Shown here piece by piece: positions 34,816 through 45,700 of a stretch of 64,000 nucleotides of DNA. Positions within the stretch are counted from its first letter, which is position 1. Each line of letters opens with the position of its first letter. The translations under genes and the position numbers were made by a program. The DNA is from Aquimarina intermedia. GTDB lineage: Bacteria; Bacteroidota; Bacteroidia; Flavobacteriales; Flavobacteriaceae. The notes beneath the pieces were generated by a model. That model had not been told where the DNA came from. It saw only the letters and a list, made by a program, of their open reading frames with translations, and did not search any database. The stretch spans positions 124,001-188,000 of the forward strand of contig NZ_VNHU01000006.1 of the NCBI RefSeq assembly GCF_008124785.1, read 5' to 3'.

Positions 34816-35769
34816 CTAAAAGAGACTTTTTATTATTGATTCAATAGATACACCTTCTGCCTCGGCTTTGTAGTTTTTAATCATACGATGACGCAATATT
34901 CCAAAAGCCACTGCTTTAACATCTTCGTTATCAGGAGAAAATTTACCTCGAACAGCAGCATGGGTCTTTGCTGCTAAGATTAAGTTTTGTGAAGCTCTGG
35001 GTCCGGCTCCCCAATCGATATACTGCTTTACTAAATCGGATGCTAATTCACTTTTAGGACGTGAAGCGCCTACAATCCGAACCGCATACTCCACTACATT
35101 ATCTGCTACCGGAATACGTCTCACTAATTCCTGAAACTCCACAATCTCCTCGGCAGTAAATAAAGCATTGATATGATTATTCGTAGTTCCCGTAGTACTT
35201 TTTACAACTTCCACTTCTTCTTCAAAAGTTGGATATTGCAGTTCTATGGCAAACATGAATCGATCCAGCTGAGCTTCTGGCAAAGGATATGTTCCTTCTT
35301 GCTCTATAGGGTTTTGGGTTGCAAGCACAAAGTATGGCAAAGATAGCTGATAGTGATGTCCTGCTACAGTAACCGCACGCTCTTGCATCGCTTCTAAGAG
35401 TGCTGCCTGTGTTTTAGGTGGAGTTCTGTTTATTTCATCTGCCAGGATAATATTAGAAAAGATAGGACCTTTAAGAAATTTGAAATGTCTGGTTTCATCC
35501 AGAATTTCACTCCCCAAGATATCACTTGGCATCAAATCGGGAGTAAATTGAATTCTTTTAAAATCCAATCCTAACGCTTTGGCTATGGTATTTACCATTA
35601 AAGTTTTTGCCAAACCCGGTACTCCTACCAGTAAGGCATGCCCGCCTGAAAAGACAGCAATCAATATCTGGTCGATAACTGCATCTTGACCAATGATAAC
35701 TTTGCTTATTTCTTGTTTAAGCGCTTTATGCTTTATAACCAATTTTTCTACAGCAGCAACATCTGACAT
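34816..35769 (-). CDS. MoxR-family AAA+ ATPase
   Basis: A 317-aa cytosolic AAA+ ATPase: Walker A GVPGLAKTLM, Walker B ILADEINRTPPKTQAALLEAM, sensor 1 ATQNPIEQEGTYPLPEAQLDRF, and the C-terminal lid with GPRASQNLILAAK. MoxR proteins act as chaperones, usually with VWA-domain or DUF58 partners. No such partner gene lies next to it here. It starts 3 bp after the SurA-like gene, so it is the last gene of the PPIase operon. Confidence 0.93.
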   Translation of the reverse strand: MSDVAAVEKLVIKHKALKQEISKVIIGQDAVIDQILIAVFSGGHALLVGVPGLAKTLMVNTIAKALGLDFKRIQFTPDLMPSDILGSEILDETRHFKFLKGPIFSNIILADEINRTPPKTQAALLEAMQERAVTVAGHHYQLSLPYFVLATQNPIEQEGTYPLPEAQLDRFMFAIELQYPTFEEEVEVVKSTTGTTNNHINALFTAEEIVEFQELVRRIPVADNVVEYAVRIVGASRPKSELASDLVKQYIDWGAGPRASQNLILAAKTHAAVRGKFSPDNEDVKAVAFGILRHRMIKNYKAEAEGVSIESIIKSLF

Positions 35770-35772
35770 ATA

Positions 35773-37248
35773 TTATTCGTTCTTTAACCAATTACCACTA
35801 TACTCACAATTTCTATATTCACCATTTACTTTGATGTACGTGTCCATGATTTTCTCATCCTGCCACTCGCGAATCGCATCAATCTGCTTTTTCTTTAGGG
35901 CTAGTTCTTGGATTTTAAGATAATCATTAGCGTAGTCTGCTATATGTTCATCGTATCGATTGAGAACAGTAATCAGTTTAAACTTTTTTCTTCCTTGACG
36001 ATCTTGATCCGGTATTACAAGCGAAATCTCGTTGGTCTTCAATTTTGAAACCTGATCATATAAAATAGGATCTACTTTTGTTAATTCAAAACGGGTATCA
36101 CCTGTCGTTGGATTGATTAACTGACCTCCATCCTCACGGGTTTCTTTCTCATCGCTAAACTGTCGGGCAGCATCTTTAAATTTTATGGTTCCTGCCACCA
36201 ACTCCTGACGGATCGAGTCCACAAGTTTCTTAGCTGTTTCTACCGTTTCTCTTGTCACATCAGGAATTAATAAAATATGACGAACATCAATCTCTTCACC
36301 TCTAATTTTATCTACCTTTAATAAATGCCAGCCAAAATCTGTTTTAAAAGGTTCGCTAACTTCTCCTTCTTGCGCACTAAAGGCAACATCTTTAAACTCT
36401 TTGGCAAATGGTGTTTGACGGTTTAATGTATATTTTCCTCCTGTAGACTTAGAACCCGGATCTTGAGAATACAATACCGCTTTGGTTGCAAAACTACTTC
36501 CATTCTCCACGATATCTTCTCTAAACTGATTAAGACGATCAATAACTTTTTGTTCTTCCGTTTCCGGAACTTTAGGTTCTATGATGATTTGAGCCAATTC
36601 AACTTCTGTTCCAAACAAAGGTCGTTCGTCTTCAGGGATCTCATCAAAAAACTCTCTTACCTCCTCTGGCGTTACATCGATATCCGCAATAATTTTTGCT
36701 CGCATCTTTTCTGCCAGTTTGTTAGATCTGTTGATTTCGAATAGCTCTTTTCTAAACTCATCAACATCATCTTTCTTGTAAAATTTAAGCACTTTTTCAA
36801 CAGAACCTAATTCTCTGGTCATATAATCCAACTGTTGATCTACCATGCTGTTTACTTCAGCCTCTGGCACCAAAATACTGTCCTGCACCGCGTGATGTGC
36901 GTATAATTTACTTTCAAAAAGGCTTCCTGCCAACTGACATTGACTTACATTTGCTGCAGATACACCCTCACTGATAAGTTGTTGATAGGCTATATTTACA
37001 TCACTATCCAAAATAACATGTTGACCAATTACAGCTGCCACTCCGTCAATTTTAACACGTTGAAAAGGCTTAATTGAATCGTTCTCTGTTGCTTCTACTA
37101 CTGCTAAGGAATCAAGCTTAGCTTCATTCGTTACCTCATCCTCAATAATTTCTTGTGCAGTAATTGTCATCCCGCTGAATAAGGTGCATAATGCACCGCA
37201 AAGCGCTGTTTTAATTATATATTTCAAATTGTTTGTCTTTAATCGCAT
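35773..37248 (-). CDS. SurA-like periplasmic parvulin chaperone
   Basis: A 491-aa exported protein (signal peptide ending near residue 32, ITAQ). A SurA N-like helical domain follows (about 60-200, AAVIGQHVILDSDVNIAYQQ). Then come two parvulin domains at about 205-310 and 315-420, the first with GGKYTLNRQTPFAKEF and FGWHLLKVD, the second with VRHILLIPD and DGGQLINP. It should guide beta-barrel proteins through the periplasm. The start overlaps the previous gene by 38 bp. A TTG at residue 8 is an alternative start that would shorten the pre-signal leader. Confidence 0.88.
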   Translation of the reverse strand: MRLKTNNLKYIIKTALCGALCTLFSGMTITAQEIIEDEVTNEAKLDSLAVVEATENDSIKPFQRVKIDGVAAVIGQHVILDSDVNIAYQQLISEGVSAANVSQCQLAGSLFESKLYAHHAVQDSILVPEAEVNSMVDQQLDYMTRELGSVEKVLKFYKKDDVDEFRKELFEINRSNKLAEKMRAKIIADIDVTPEEVREFFDEIPEDERPLFGTEVELAQIIIEPKVPETEEQKVIDRLNQFREDIVENGSSFATKAVLYSQDPGSKSTGGKYTLNRQTPFAKEFKDVAFSAQEGEVSEPFKTDFGWHLLKVDKIRGEEIDVRHILLIPDVTRETVETAKKLVDSIRQELVAGTIKFKDAARQFSDEKETREDGGQLINPTTGDTRFELTKVDPILYDQVSKLKTNEISLVIPDQDRQGRKKFKLITVLNRYDEHIADYANDYLKIQELALKKKQIDAIREWQDEKIMDTYIKVNGEYRNCEYSGNWLKNE

Positions 37249-38059
37249 CTTTAGTAATATCCTTTTCTAAATTTTTTGTCAAATTAAGTTTTCGACGGTT
37301 TAAGATTAGCTGTTTTATCGTGGGAACCATATACTTCAATGGTGCTTGCTTACCCGCTTCCAAAACTTCTAAAATTTTAATCATATAAATTCCTGAAGAA
37401 TCTCTAATCTGCACAAATTTACCATCTTTTATTAGCTTCTCCCTATTATTTTCTTTAAGTATTGGTAATAAATTCAAAACTCTATCCTTTGTCACCCAAA
37501 CAGAGTCATTGAAAGAATATGTAACATATTCCATTTTATTATCTAAAAGATCTTGCTTATCTTCATCATTATAACGCTCAATTTTTCGCTGCGTTGCAAC
37601 AATTTCATCATAGTTCGATGGTAAATGTAAGTAACGTAATTGTACTATGTCAGTATTGAGATTAAAATTCTCGATATTTGAAGTATAATACTCTTTTACT
37701 TCAAAATCTGAAATTTCAAGATCTATAGCTTCATTCACCACTGCATTTTTATAAGCGTTAATGTATAATGAGCTACGATAATCTTCTATCAATTCTTCAA
37801 ATGAAGCTTGCTCCTCTTCAGTCAAATTGAGTTTCGCCTGATCAATAAATAGTTGTTTTTTTGCCCATTGATTGATGAAGTTATTGATGATGCTTATACT
37901 ATCCTCTTTGCTCGCTCCAACAGGAACCAAATTTGCCACATCCTCTTCATATAAGTAAGACTCATTAACTCTGGCAACCGCATTCTGACGTAATTGCTTT
38001 TTAAAATTCTCACATGAGATCAAAGCTACCAATACAGGTATAAAATATATATAACGCAT
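37211..38059 (-). CDS. SurA-N-like periplasmic lipoprotein without parvulin domain
   Basis: A 282-aa lipoprotein (lipobox LISC). ARVNESYLYEEDVANLVP is the start typical of SurA/PpiD chaperone domains, followed by long helices and a C-terminal LNRRKLNLTKNLEKDI. I find no parvulin active-site segments, so it is probably a chaperone-only member. It overlaps the 3' end of the upstream 646-aa PpiC gene by one base and the downstream SurA-like start by 38 bp, so the three proteins are tightly coupled. Confidence 0.78.
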   Translation of the reverse strand: MRYIYFIPVLVALISCENFKKQLRQNAVARVNESYLYEEDVANLVPVGASKEDSISIINNFINQWAKKQLFIDQAKLNLTEEEQASFEELIEDYRSSLYINAYKNAVVNEAIDLEISDFEVKEYYTSNIENFNLNTDIVQLRYLHLPSNYDEIVATQRKIERYNDEDKQDLLDNKMEYVTYSFNDSVWVTKDRVLNLLPILKENNREKLIKDGKFVQIRDSSGIYMIKILEVLEAGKQAPLKYMVPTIKQLILNRRKLNLTKNLEKDITKDAIKDKQFEIYN

Positions 38060-39999
38060 TAATTCTTCAGTTCTTTTTTAAGATTCTTTACTGTAGTAGT
38101 ATCAATTGAAATCTGATACCTGTTTTTGAGACTTCGCAACCATTCTTGCTCTATAAAATTTTGATAATCTCCTATCACTAGCCCTCTATGCTCTTCTAAG
38201 GTCAAAGTTGCAGCCGGCAGTAATTCTTTAATCCATATTAACGTTGAATAATCTTTATTGTCTTGTAGCATATGATCTCCAACCTTTAAAGATTGCTCTT
38301 TTCTAAAATTTAATTCACTGTTCGGTACTATCACTTCATCAAAAATTACCAGTACCAGATCGCCTGTATTAACTGTACTTTTAATTTGTTCCAAAGATAT
38401 TCCTTTTTGAAGTAAAGCTTTCACCTTTTCTAAAGTCTTCTTATTTACTGAAGAGGCTTTTATTATTTTATAACGTTTTTCCTGTTGATACTGATCAATA
38501 TTTTGAAGATAAAACGCTTTCAATCCAAGAGAATCAGTTTGTGCTCTATTCCAAACATTTGATTCCATTAAATCAAAAAGTAAAAGTCCATTACGATATT
38601 CGTTTAAAACATCCGCATAATTTGAGTTTTCTGATTCTAAATTTTTTAAATAATAATCTCTTGCAATTTTACTTTGAAAGGTAAAAAAAAGTTTGTCAAT
38701 AGAGGTTGTATCCCATTCCATCTTTGAAGGAGATGCTTTTATAAAAGTTAAAAAATCTAAATAACTAATACTTTTTGCACCTATAGAAAACAACTCTTTT
38801 TTTTCATCTTCTTTACTAAGTGCTACCTCTGATACAGGAGTAGTTGACAGAAGTGTTCTAAAAAATGTCTTGCTCTCTTCACTCAAGAAAAGCTTGTATT
38901 TTTCTATTAATTTTGTACTGAAAGAATCTGTAATTCCTTTAGATCGATCGTCTCTTTTAATTTGATCTCTCAATTTATCTTCAATCTCCTTAAAAGATTC
39001 TAAGGGCTGTTTATTTATTAGTTTTATAATTTGCCAGCCTTTTTTAGTTTTGAATGGTTCTGATATAGCTCCTATAGTATCAAGTGCAAAGGCTGTATTT
39101 TCTAATATTTCGGAATTAGTTCCCCCTTTCTTAAAAGGTTTCATCTTACCACTTACTTTTTTTGTCACTTTATCCTCACTATGTGCCGCGACAAGAGATT
39201 CAAAAGAGACTCCTTGTTGGAGTTGATTATAAAGAAGCGTAATCTTTTTTTTTGCCTGCATCCCTGTGCGATCCGTATTCTCTCTAATAAGTAAGCTGGC
39301 AATAGTCGCATATCCAGCAACTTTTTCTTTAGCAATGGGCATTACAATATGATACCCGAATGGTGTACGAAAAGGCATAGAGAGTTGTCCTACAGCTGTT
39401 TTATATGCCGCTGTTTCAAACGGATACACCATTGAAAACACTGTAAACCATCCTAAATCCCCCTTATTATTGCTGACTGAAGGGTCCTGACTGTTTTTAA
39501 GAGCTACGTCCTCAAATGATGCTCCATTTAAAATTGAAGTTCTAAGTTTTACCAGAGTTTGATAGGCTTGTAATGTATCTTTTGGCAGCGCGTGGTCACC
39601 CACCGTGCGAATAATATGTTTTGCACGTACGCGATACATATAGCGATCATAAGCTTCCTGCAACAGAGTCTTAGAAACGGTGGTGTCGCTAACATAGTTC
39701 GATTTTAACTGATTCTGATATCCCGATAATTCAGTCAAATACGATTCTTTTTTATCCAGCCCTAAACGCTTAGCTTCTTTAATTTTAAGCTTATAGTGTA
39801 TAAATAAATCTAAATATTGATCAAATTCAAGTGGATCTGACGTTATGGTCACATCCTTGTTTTTGAAATATACTTTTTTGAACTCGTCAACAAACACAGG
39901 TTCGTCATCAATAGTAAGCAAAACAGTGCGCTGATCTTGTCCCGAAAGCACTGTAACAACTAACATTGTCAGTAGTATAAAAAAGATGTTTTTGTTCAT
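38059..39999 (-). CDS. Two-domain PpiC-type peptidyl-prolyl isomerase
   Basis: A 646-aa exported protein (signal peptide ending near residue 20, VLSGQ). The first part is a chaperone domain with EPVFVDEFKKVYFKN. Two parvulin domains follow at about 120-225 (RVRAKHIIRT, NKGDLGWFTVFSMVYPFE, FGYHIVMPI) and 230-340 (SGKMKPFKKGG, KKGWQIIKLI). A long C-terminal region (about 380-646) has no domain I can name. It is the first gene of the operon PpiC, SurA-N-like, SurA-like, moxR and has a full promoter upstream. Confidence 0.88.
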   Translation of the reverse strand: MNKNIFFILLTMLVVTVLSGQDQRTVLLTIDDEPVFVDEFKKVYFKNKDVTITSDPLEFDQYLDLFIHYKLKIKEAKRLGLDKKESYLTELSGYQNQLKSNYVSDTTVSKTLLQEAYDRYMYRVRAKHIIRTVGDHALPKDTLQAYQTLVKLRTSILNGASFEDVALKNSQDPSVSNNKGDLGWFTVFSMVYPFETAAYKTAVGQLSMPFRTPFGYHIVMPIAKEKVAGYATIASLLIRENTDRTGMQAKKKITLLYNQLQQGVSFESLVAAHSEDKVTKKVSGKMKPFKKGGTNSEILENTAFALDTIGAISEPFKTKKGWQIIKLINKQPLESFKEIEDKLRDQIKRDDRSKGITDSFSTKLIEKYKLFLSEESKTFFRTLLSTTPVSEVALSKEDEKKELFSIGAKSISYLDFLTFIKASPSKMEWDTTSIDKLFFTFQSKIARDYYLKNLESENSNYADVLNEYRNGLLLFDLMESNVWNRAQTDSLGLKAFYLQNIDQYQQEKRYKIIKASSVNKKTLEKVKALLQKGISLEQIKSTVNTGDLVLVIFDEVIVPNSELNFRKEQSLKVGDHMLQDNKDYSTLIWIKELLPAATLTLEEHRGLVIGDYQNFIEQEWLRSLKNRYQISIDTTTVKNLKKELKN

Positions 40000-40027
40000 A
40001 ATGTACAGAAAATTTCCCGGGATCGGA

Positions 40028-40057
40028 CAAAAATAACAATATTACCATATTCTACAA
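40028..40057 (-). promoter_or_regulatory. Promoter of the periplasmic PPIase operon
   Basis: On the minus strand TTG (40057-40055) and TATTTTTG (40035-40028) are separated by exactly 19 bp. The -7 element is 28 bp upstream of the ppiC-type start. Confidence 0.78.
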
Positions 40058-40215
40058 CTACCTTACTAACGAATCCTTCAATAGAATCGTATCTACCTTA
40101 TTTTCTTTTGATCTTATTAAACAATTCTCTTTACCCCTATTTTCAATATATTTCTAAAACAGTTTATATATTTAAATATTTTGTAATACTTTGCTTCTTT
40201 CGTATAAAAATTGCA

Positions 40216-40455
40216 ATGGAAAAGAAAATAAAACTAATTTGGGATTTTAGAGGACCTTCGGCTGAGTTAACAGCGAAACATCATGAAATCCATTTGAAAG
40301 AATATGCTACTATTGAGAAACTCACCTATTTTTTAACCGGACAAATTGATATCTCTGATATGCATAGTATCGCTTTTATGGTTGTAAATAATCAAGATAT
40401 GAAAAAGGTACGAGATGCCCTGAAACCACATCGTGGTCAACTTTATAGTGAATAA
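40216..40455 (+). CDS. Small conserved protein of unknown function (79 aa)
   Basis: A compact 79-aa soluble protein beginning MEKKIKLIWDFRGPSA, with His-rich AKHHEIHLKEY and a C-terminal VRDALKPHRGQLY. I do not recognise a named domain, but its regular composition and hydrophobic pattern look like a real folded protein, and it seems a typical flavobacterial orphan. The frame extends upstream to 40108 through a Tyr/Phe-rich leader that is probably non-coding, so the ATG at 40216 is used. It precedes skp by 72 bp. Confidence 0.65.
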   Translation: MEKKIKLIWDFRGPSAELTAKHHEIHLKEYATIEKLTYFLTGQIDISDMHSIAFMVVNNQDMKKVRDALKPHRGQLYSE

Positions 40456-40490
40456 TTGAGTTACAACTCTAATCTTTAGCAAAGTACTTC

Positions 40491-40498
40491 TATATTTG
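40491..40498 (+). promoter_or_regulatory. -7 element of the skp/ompH gene (TATATTTG)
   Basis: A perfect TAnnTTTG 30 bp upstream of the skp ATG. No clear TTG is 19 bp further upstream. Confidence 0.5.
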
Positions 40499-40527
40499 CA
40501 CTTTATTACTTTAACTTACATACCATA

Positions 40528-41037
40528 ATGAAAAAAATAACTTTATTAGTTTTGATCTTCTTAACTGGTTTTCAAATCAACGCACAAAGTAAGGTTGGAA
40601 CCATTGACAGTGAATTTATCTTATCCAAAATGCCTGAACTTACAAAGGTTCAAGAAGACTTAAACGCTTATAACAAAAAACTAGAGGGGGATCTAAAAGT
40701 AAAAGTCGACGAGTATCAAGCAAAAATCGAAGCCTATAAAACACAAGCTGAAACTTTTAGTGATCCAATGAAGAAAACGAAACAAGAAGAGATCATTACC
40801 CTTGAGAATGATATAGCCAAGTTTCGTCAAAACGGTTCTAAATTGTTTCAGATTAAGCAGAATCAATTACTACAACCCTTATATCAAAAAATAGGTAAAA
40901 CACTTGAAGATATCGCGAAGGCAGAAGGGTATTCACAAGTACTTACCATCACCAGTAGCGGACTTGCTTACATTGATCCTAAATTTGATTTAACCAAGTC
41001 AGTAATGACAAAATTGGGTATAAAAACAGAAGAGTAA
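40528..41037 (+). CDS. OmpH/Skp-family periplasmic chaperone
   Basis: A 169-aa protein with signal peptide (cut after about residue 19, INAQ). The core begins SKVGTIDSEFILSKMPE and contains a long charged coiled coil (about 40-115, KKLEGDLKVKVDEYQAKIEAY), closing with the conserved YSQVLTITSSGLAYIDPKFDLT. Skp trimers hold unfolded outer-membrane proteins. It is a single-gene unit ending in a strong bidirectional terminator. Confidence 0.9.
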   Translation: MKKITLLVLIFLTGFQINAQSKVGTIDSEFILSKMPELTKVQEDLNAYNKKLEGDLKVKVDEYQAKIEAYKTQAETFSDPMKKTKQEEIITLENDIAKFRQNGSKLFQIKQNQLLQPLYQKIGKTLEDIAKAEGYSQVLTITSSGLAYIDPKFDLTKSVMTKLGIKTEE

Positions 41038-41060
41038 TTACATTACTTCTTTCCAAAATA

Positions 41061-41099
41061 AAAAAATGCATGATCGGTGAACCCATCATGCATTTTTTA
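41061..41099. terminator. Bidirectional terminator between skp and guaB
   Basis: AAAAAATGCATGAT and ATCATGCATTTTTT form a 14-bp perfect stem with a ten-base loop. The A- and T-runs on either side serve both convergent genes. Confidence 0.93.
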
Positions 41100-41120
41100 G
41101 TATCCTGTTATACTTACGAC

Positions 41121-42605
<1,485 letters not shown>

Positions 42606-42616
42606 TTAATTGCGAG

Positions 42617-42624
42617 CAAATATA
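42617..42624 (-). promoter_or_regulatory. -7 element of guaB
   Basis: TATATTTG on the minus strand, 24 bp upstream of the guaB start. No -33 TTG is visible at the usual spacing. Confidence 0.45.
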
Positions 42625-42640
42625 CGTTTTTTTATTTCTT

Positions 42641-42678
42641 AAAAATCGATATCCCCTTGTTAAAAACAAGAGGATATC
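42641..42678 (-). terminator. Terminator after the 1238-aa fusion gene
   Basis: GATATCCcCTTGT and ACAAGaGGATATC form a stem with one mismatch and a five-base loop. On the minus strand it is followed by five T. It lies between the fusion gene stop and guaB. Confidence 0.78.
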
Positions 42679-42706
42679 ATAAAATTAATTTCTATAGACT
42701 TTCCGT

Positions 42707-45700
42707 TTAGAATCCAAAACCAAAACCTACCTGAACCATATTCCTTTCATCAGAATTGAAGACCCCAATATTGAATGCCAAAGCGTTGAGTCCACTAATC
42801 CACAAACCACCTCCTTGAGAAGTATGCAAGGTGTTGGAGTCATCATTATCAACCCACACGCGTCCGTAATCAAATCCACCATATACTCCAAAGGTAATCG
42901 GTGCCACTGCCGTGATAAAGCGTTTGACTCTAAGTTTTAAATCTGTGCTTTGATAGAAATATGCTTTTCCACTAAAACGCTCGTTTCTAAATCCTCTCAA
43001 TCCGTTATTACCACCGATCGACGGAGCGTGATAAAATAAATAATCATCTCCGATATTTGTTTTCCCTTCTAAGGTGGTCCCTAATACCAAATGACCTGAG
43101 CGTATTAGTTTATGACTTGCGCCTAATTTTAACGACACATAACCAAATTGATTATTGCTTTCGGCAATATTAGTTTTGTACCCTCCCTTGATTCCAAAAT
43201 AGATGGCCTCGGTTGGAAAATCTTTGGCATCCTGATTATAATAATAGAGCCCGGCTTCCCCTCCAACATACTGTTGTTGCTCGAAGGCCAAAGGATTAAT
43301 ATTTTGCTCAGTAAAAAAGCGATCCTGCTCTTCTTTGACATTAAATGATTCATACAATGCTTTTACTGAAATAGATCTGTGTCTGATCCCCGCAGAAAAT
43401 TTGATCTGTTGCATTCTTGCTCGGTTATACGATAAGCCATTTTCATCATCTGTATTTACAGACTCATTACCAAAACCAAAGAAGTTATTAGCAAATAGTT
43501 CATTTGTAAAATAACCCTCAACCTCAAAGTTCCATTGCGGGAAAATATTTGCAAACTCACCTTTATACGACAACTCTATTCCTTTCAATAGAAAGTAATA
43601 ATTTGCACCTATTTTATGTTGATATCTAAACGGATTCCCATTAAAACCATTATTTGTGTACGTATTTACAGCACCTAAAAAAAATCCATCATCAGGATTA
43701 TACCCTAGCGTAGGCAATAATACATTGTGGTTTTCTTGAAAATATCTCCAATGAAAAGTATTGGTTTCATATAGATTAGATAAATATTTTGCCGGTGATT
43801 TTTCATCAAAATCTGAATCTTCAAATTTCCAGTCGTATACCTTTAGTCGTTTTTTATTCTTAGTTATGTACTTATCTTTACCATAACCTCCTATGATACG
43901 AATAAAAATTTCATGGTCACCTTCCCCTACAATTTCAAAAGTATCGTCATCATTTAACCCATAAATCCATAATTCTTTTGTTTGATCACGATCAAAGGTT
44001 CTACTGAATATTTCCTTATTCTTTTCGTCAGATAATTTTCGTTTAATGGTCACCTTAGTCTTACCTTCTGTAAGACGTTCTATCAAGAAATGATCATCTT
44101 TATGAGTTCCTCTTATCGACACGGTATTATCAAGATACTCCCCGTATGCCTGAGCATATTCGTCTAATTTAGATAATCTCGTTTTGAGGTGTTGCTTAAT
44201 CTTAGAAGCGGTGCTATCCTGAACCTCAGCCGGAATCCTCTTAAAAGCCGCATCGATTGTCTCTGCGTTCAGCTGCTTTTGAATTTTTTGCGCTTCTTCT
44301 TTCCATACCTCTGCGCCATATTTGGTTATTAACGCTCTATCAAGATCATTTGCTTGTGCGTTATACCATTTTACATTATCTATTTTGGAATCGTACGTTT
44401 GCCAGAATCGAGTATTGGGCATAAACATTTGCACTACAGGAATTCCTATTCCATCAAATTTTGAAAAAGTATTATCACGATCTCTTGGAATTGGTATAAA
44501 CATCTTATCATCCTCGCCAGTCTTGTATTCCATCCATCTCCATTGATCCTGATGACGATCCCAGTCTCCTATCAACATGTCAAATATTCTTGCCCGAACA
44601 TAGGCTCTTTGATCGATGGTATACGATTCATCTTCTTTTATTTTTTCAAGCATATCTGTAGTGCTCTCGAAATCAGAAATCTCTCCCGGCTCATTCGGAT
44701 TGGCTCTATTATAACCCTCAAAGTTCTTCTGCTCTTCAGAAGGTCTTTCTTCCACAAAATATAGTTCATCTCCAAAATCAACATTGAATTCTCCTAATCG
44801 TTCTTGTTTAGGTATATAATAAAGTTCAGCCTTTGAATGGTTCACGTCCACCGATTTTGCGAGAGGATCAATGACCAACTGCATGAAAGGATGGGTAGTA
44901 GTAAAGAAATCTGAAATCAGATCCTCTGCCATAGTATTTTTATAATCTTCTGCCGTATAAGCAATTCCTCTCACCTTAAACTTCAAAAATTTCAAAGCAT
45001 TTTTACGCAAGGAACGCATAGCATATTGCTTACCGTCTTTATCAATAAGTCTTAAAGAGAATGACTGATGTCCGCCTCCTTCTTTCTTCACGGTGAGTCC
45101 ACCATGCAAAGTATCCAGATACGCGACTTTTGCTGTTACCGGAGTTCCAAAATAATCTCGGTAACGATCTCCCCATAAAAGCTTGTAAAATCCTGATTTC
45201 TCTAGCTTATCTTCGTCGGTTAGAACAGAGGCTTTCTCAGTTTTACCATATTGTTTTCTCTGATATTCGACAGTTAGATCCTTTTTAAAAGGTGGCATTA
45301 CAGCAAAGCTATAACCGCTTTCTTTTTCATCATTAGTTATAAAAGTAACTTGGGAAGATCCATCTTCGTAGTAATCAACTTTAGCAAAACCTTTTTTTCC
45401 GTGTGTAAATATCCCTTCAAAATCCAAAGAGCCTCCCACTGTAGTTAATACTCCTTTAGATCTTTTGGTTGCTGATTTTGAACCTAATGACCCGCTTATG
45501 ATCTGATGAAGATCTCCACCTTTTAAATATTGTAAATTTTCTTCGTGGCCCGAAACAATAGTAACACGGTCAGAATTTTTGGCGATAGAACTTACCAGAA
45601 TACGTAAATAACGGTATCGTCTGGCATTGAGTTGCTCTGGAGAAAAACCAGCAATATCTTTAAAACCATCGTAGATATTTCCAACTAAGGGCAAAGGAAG

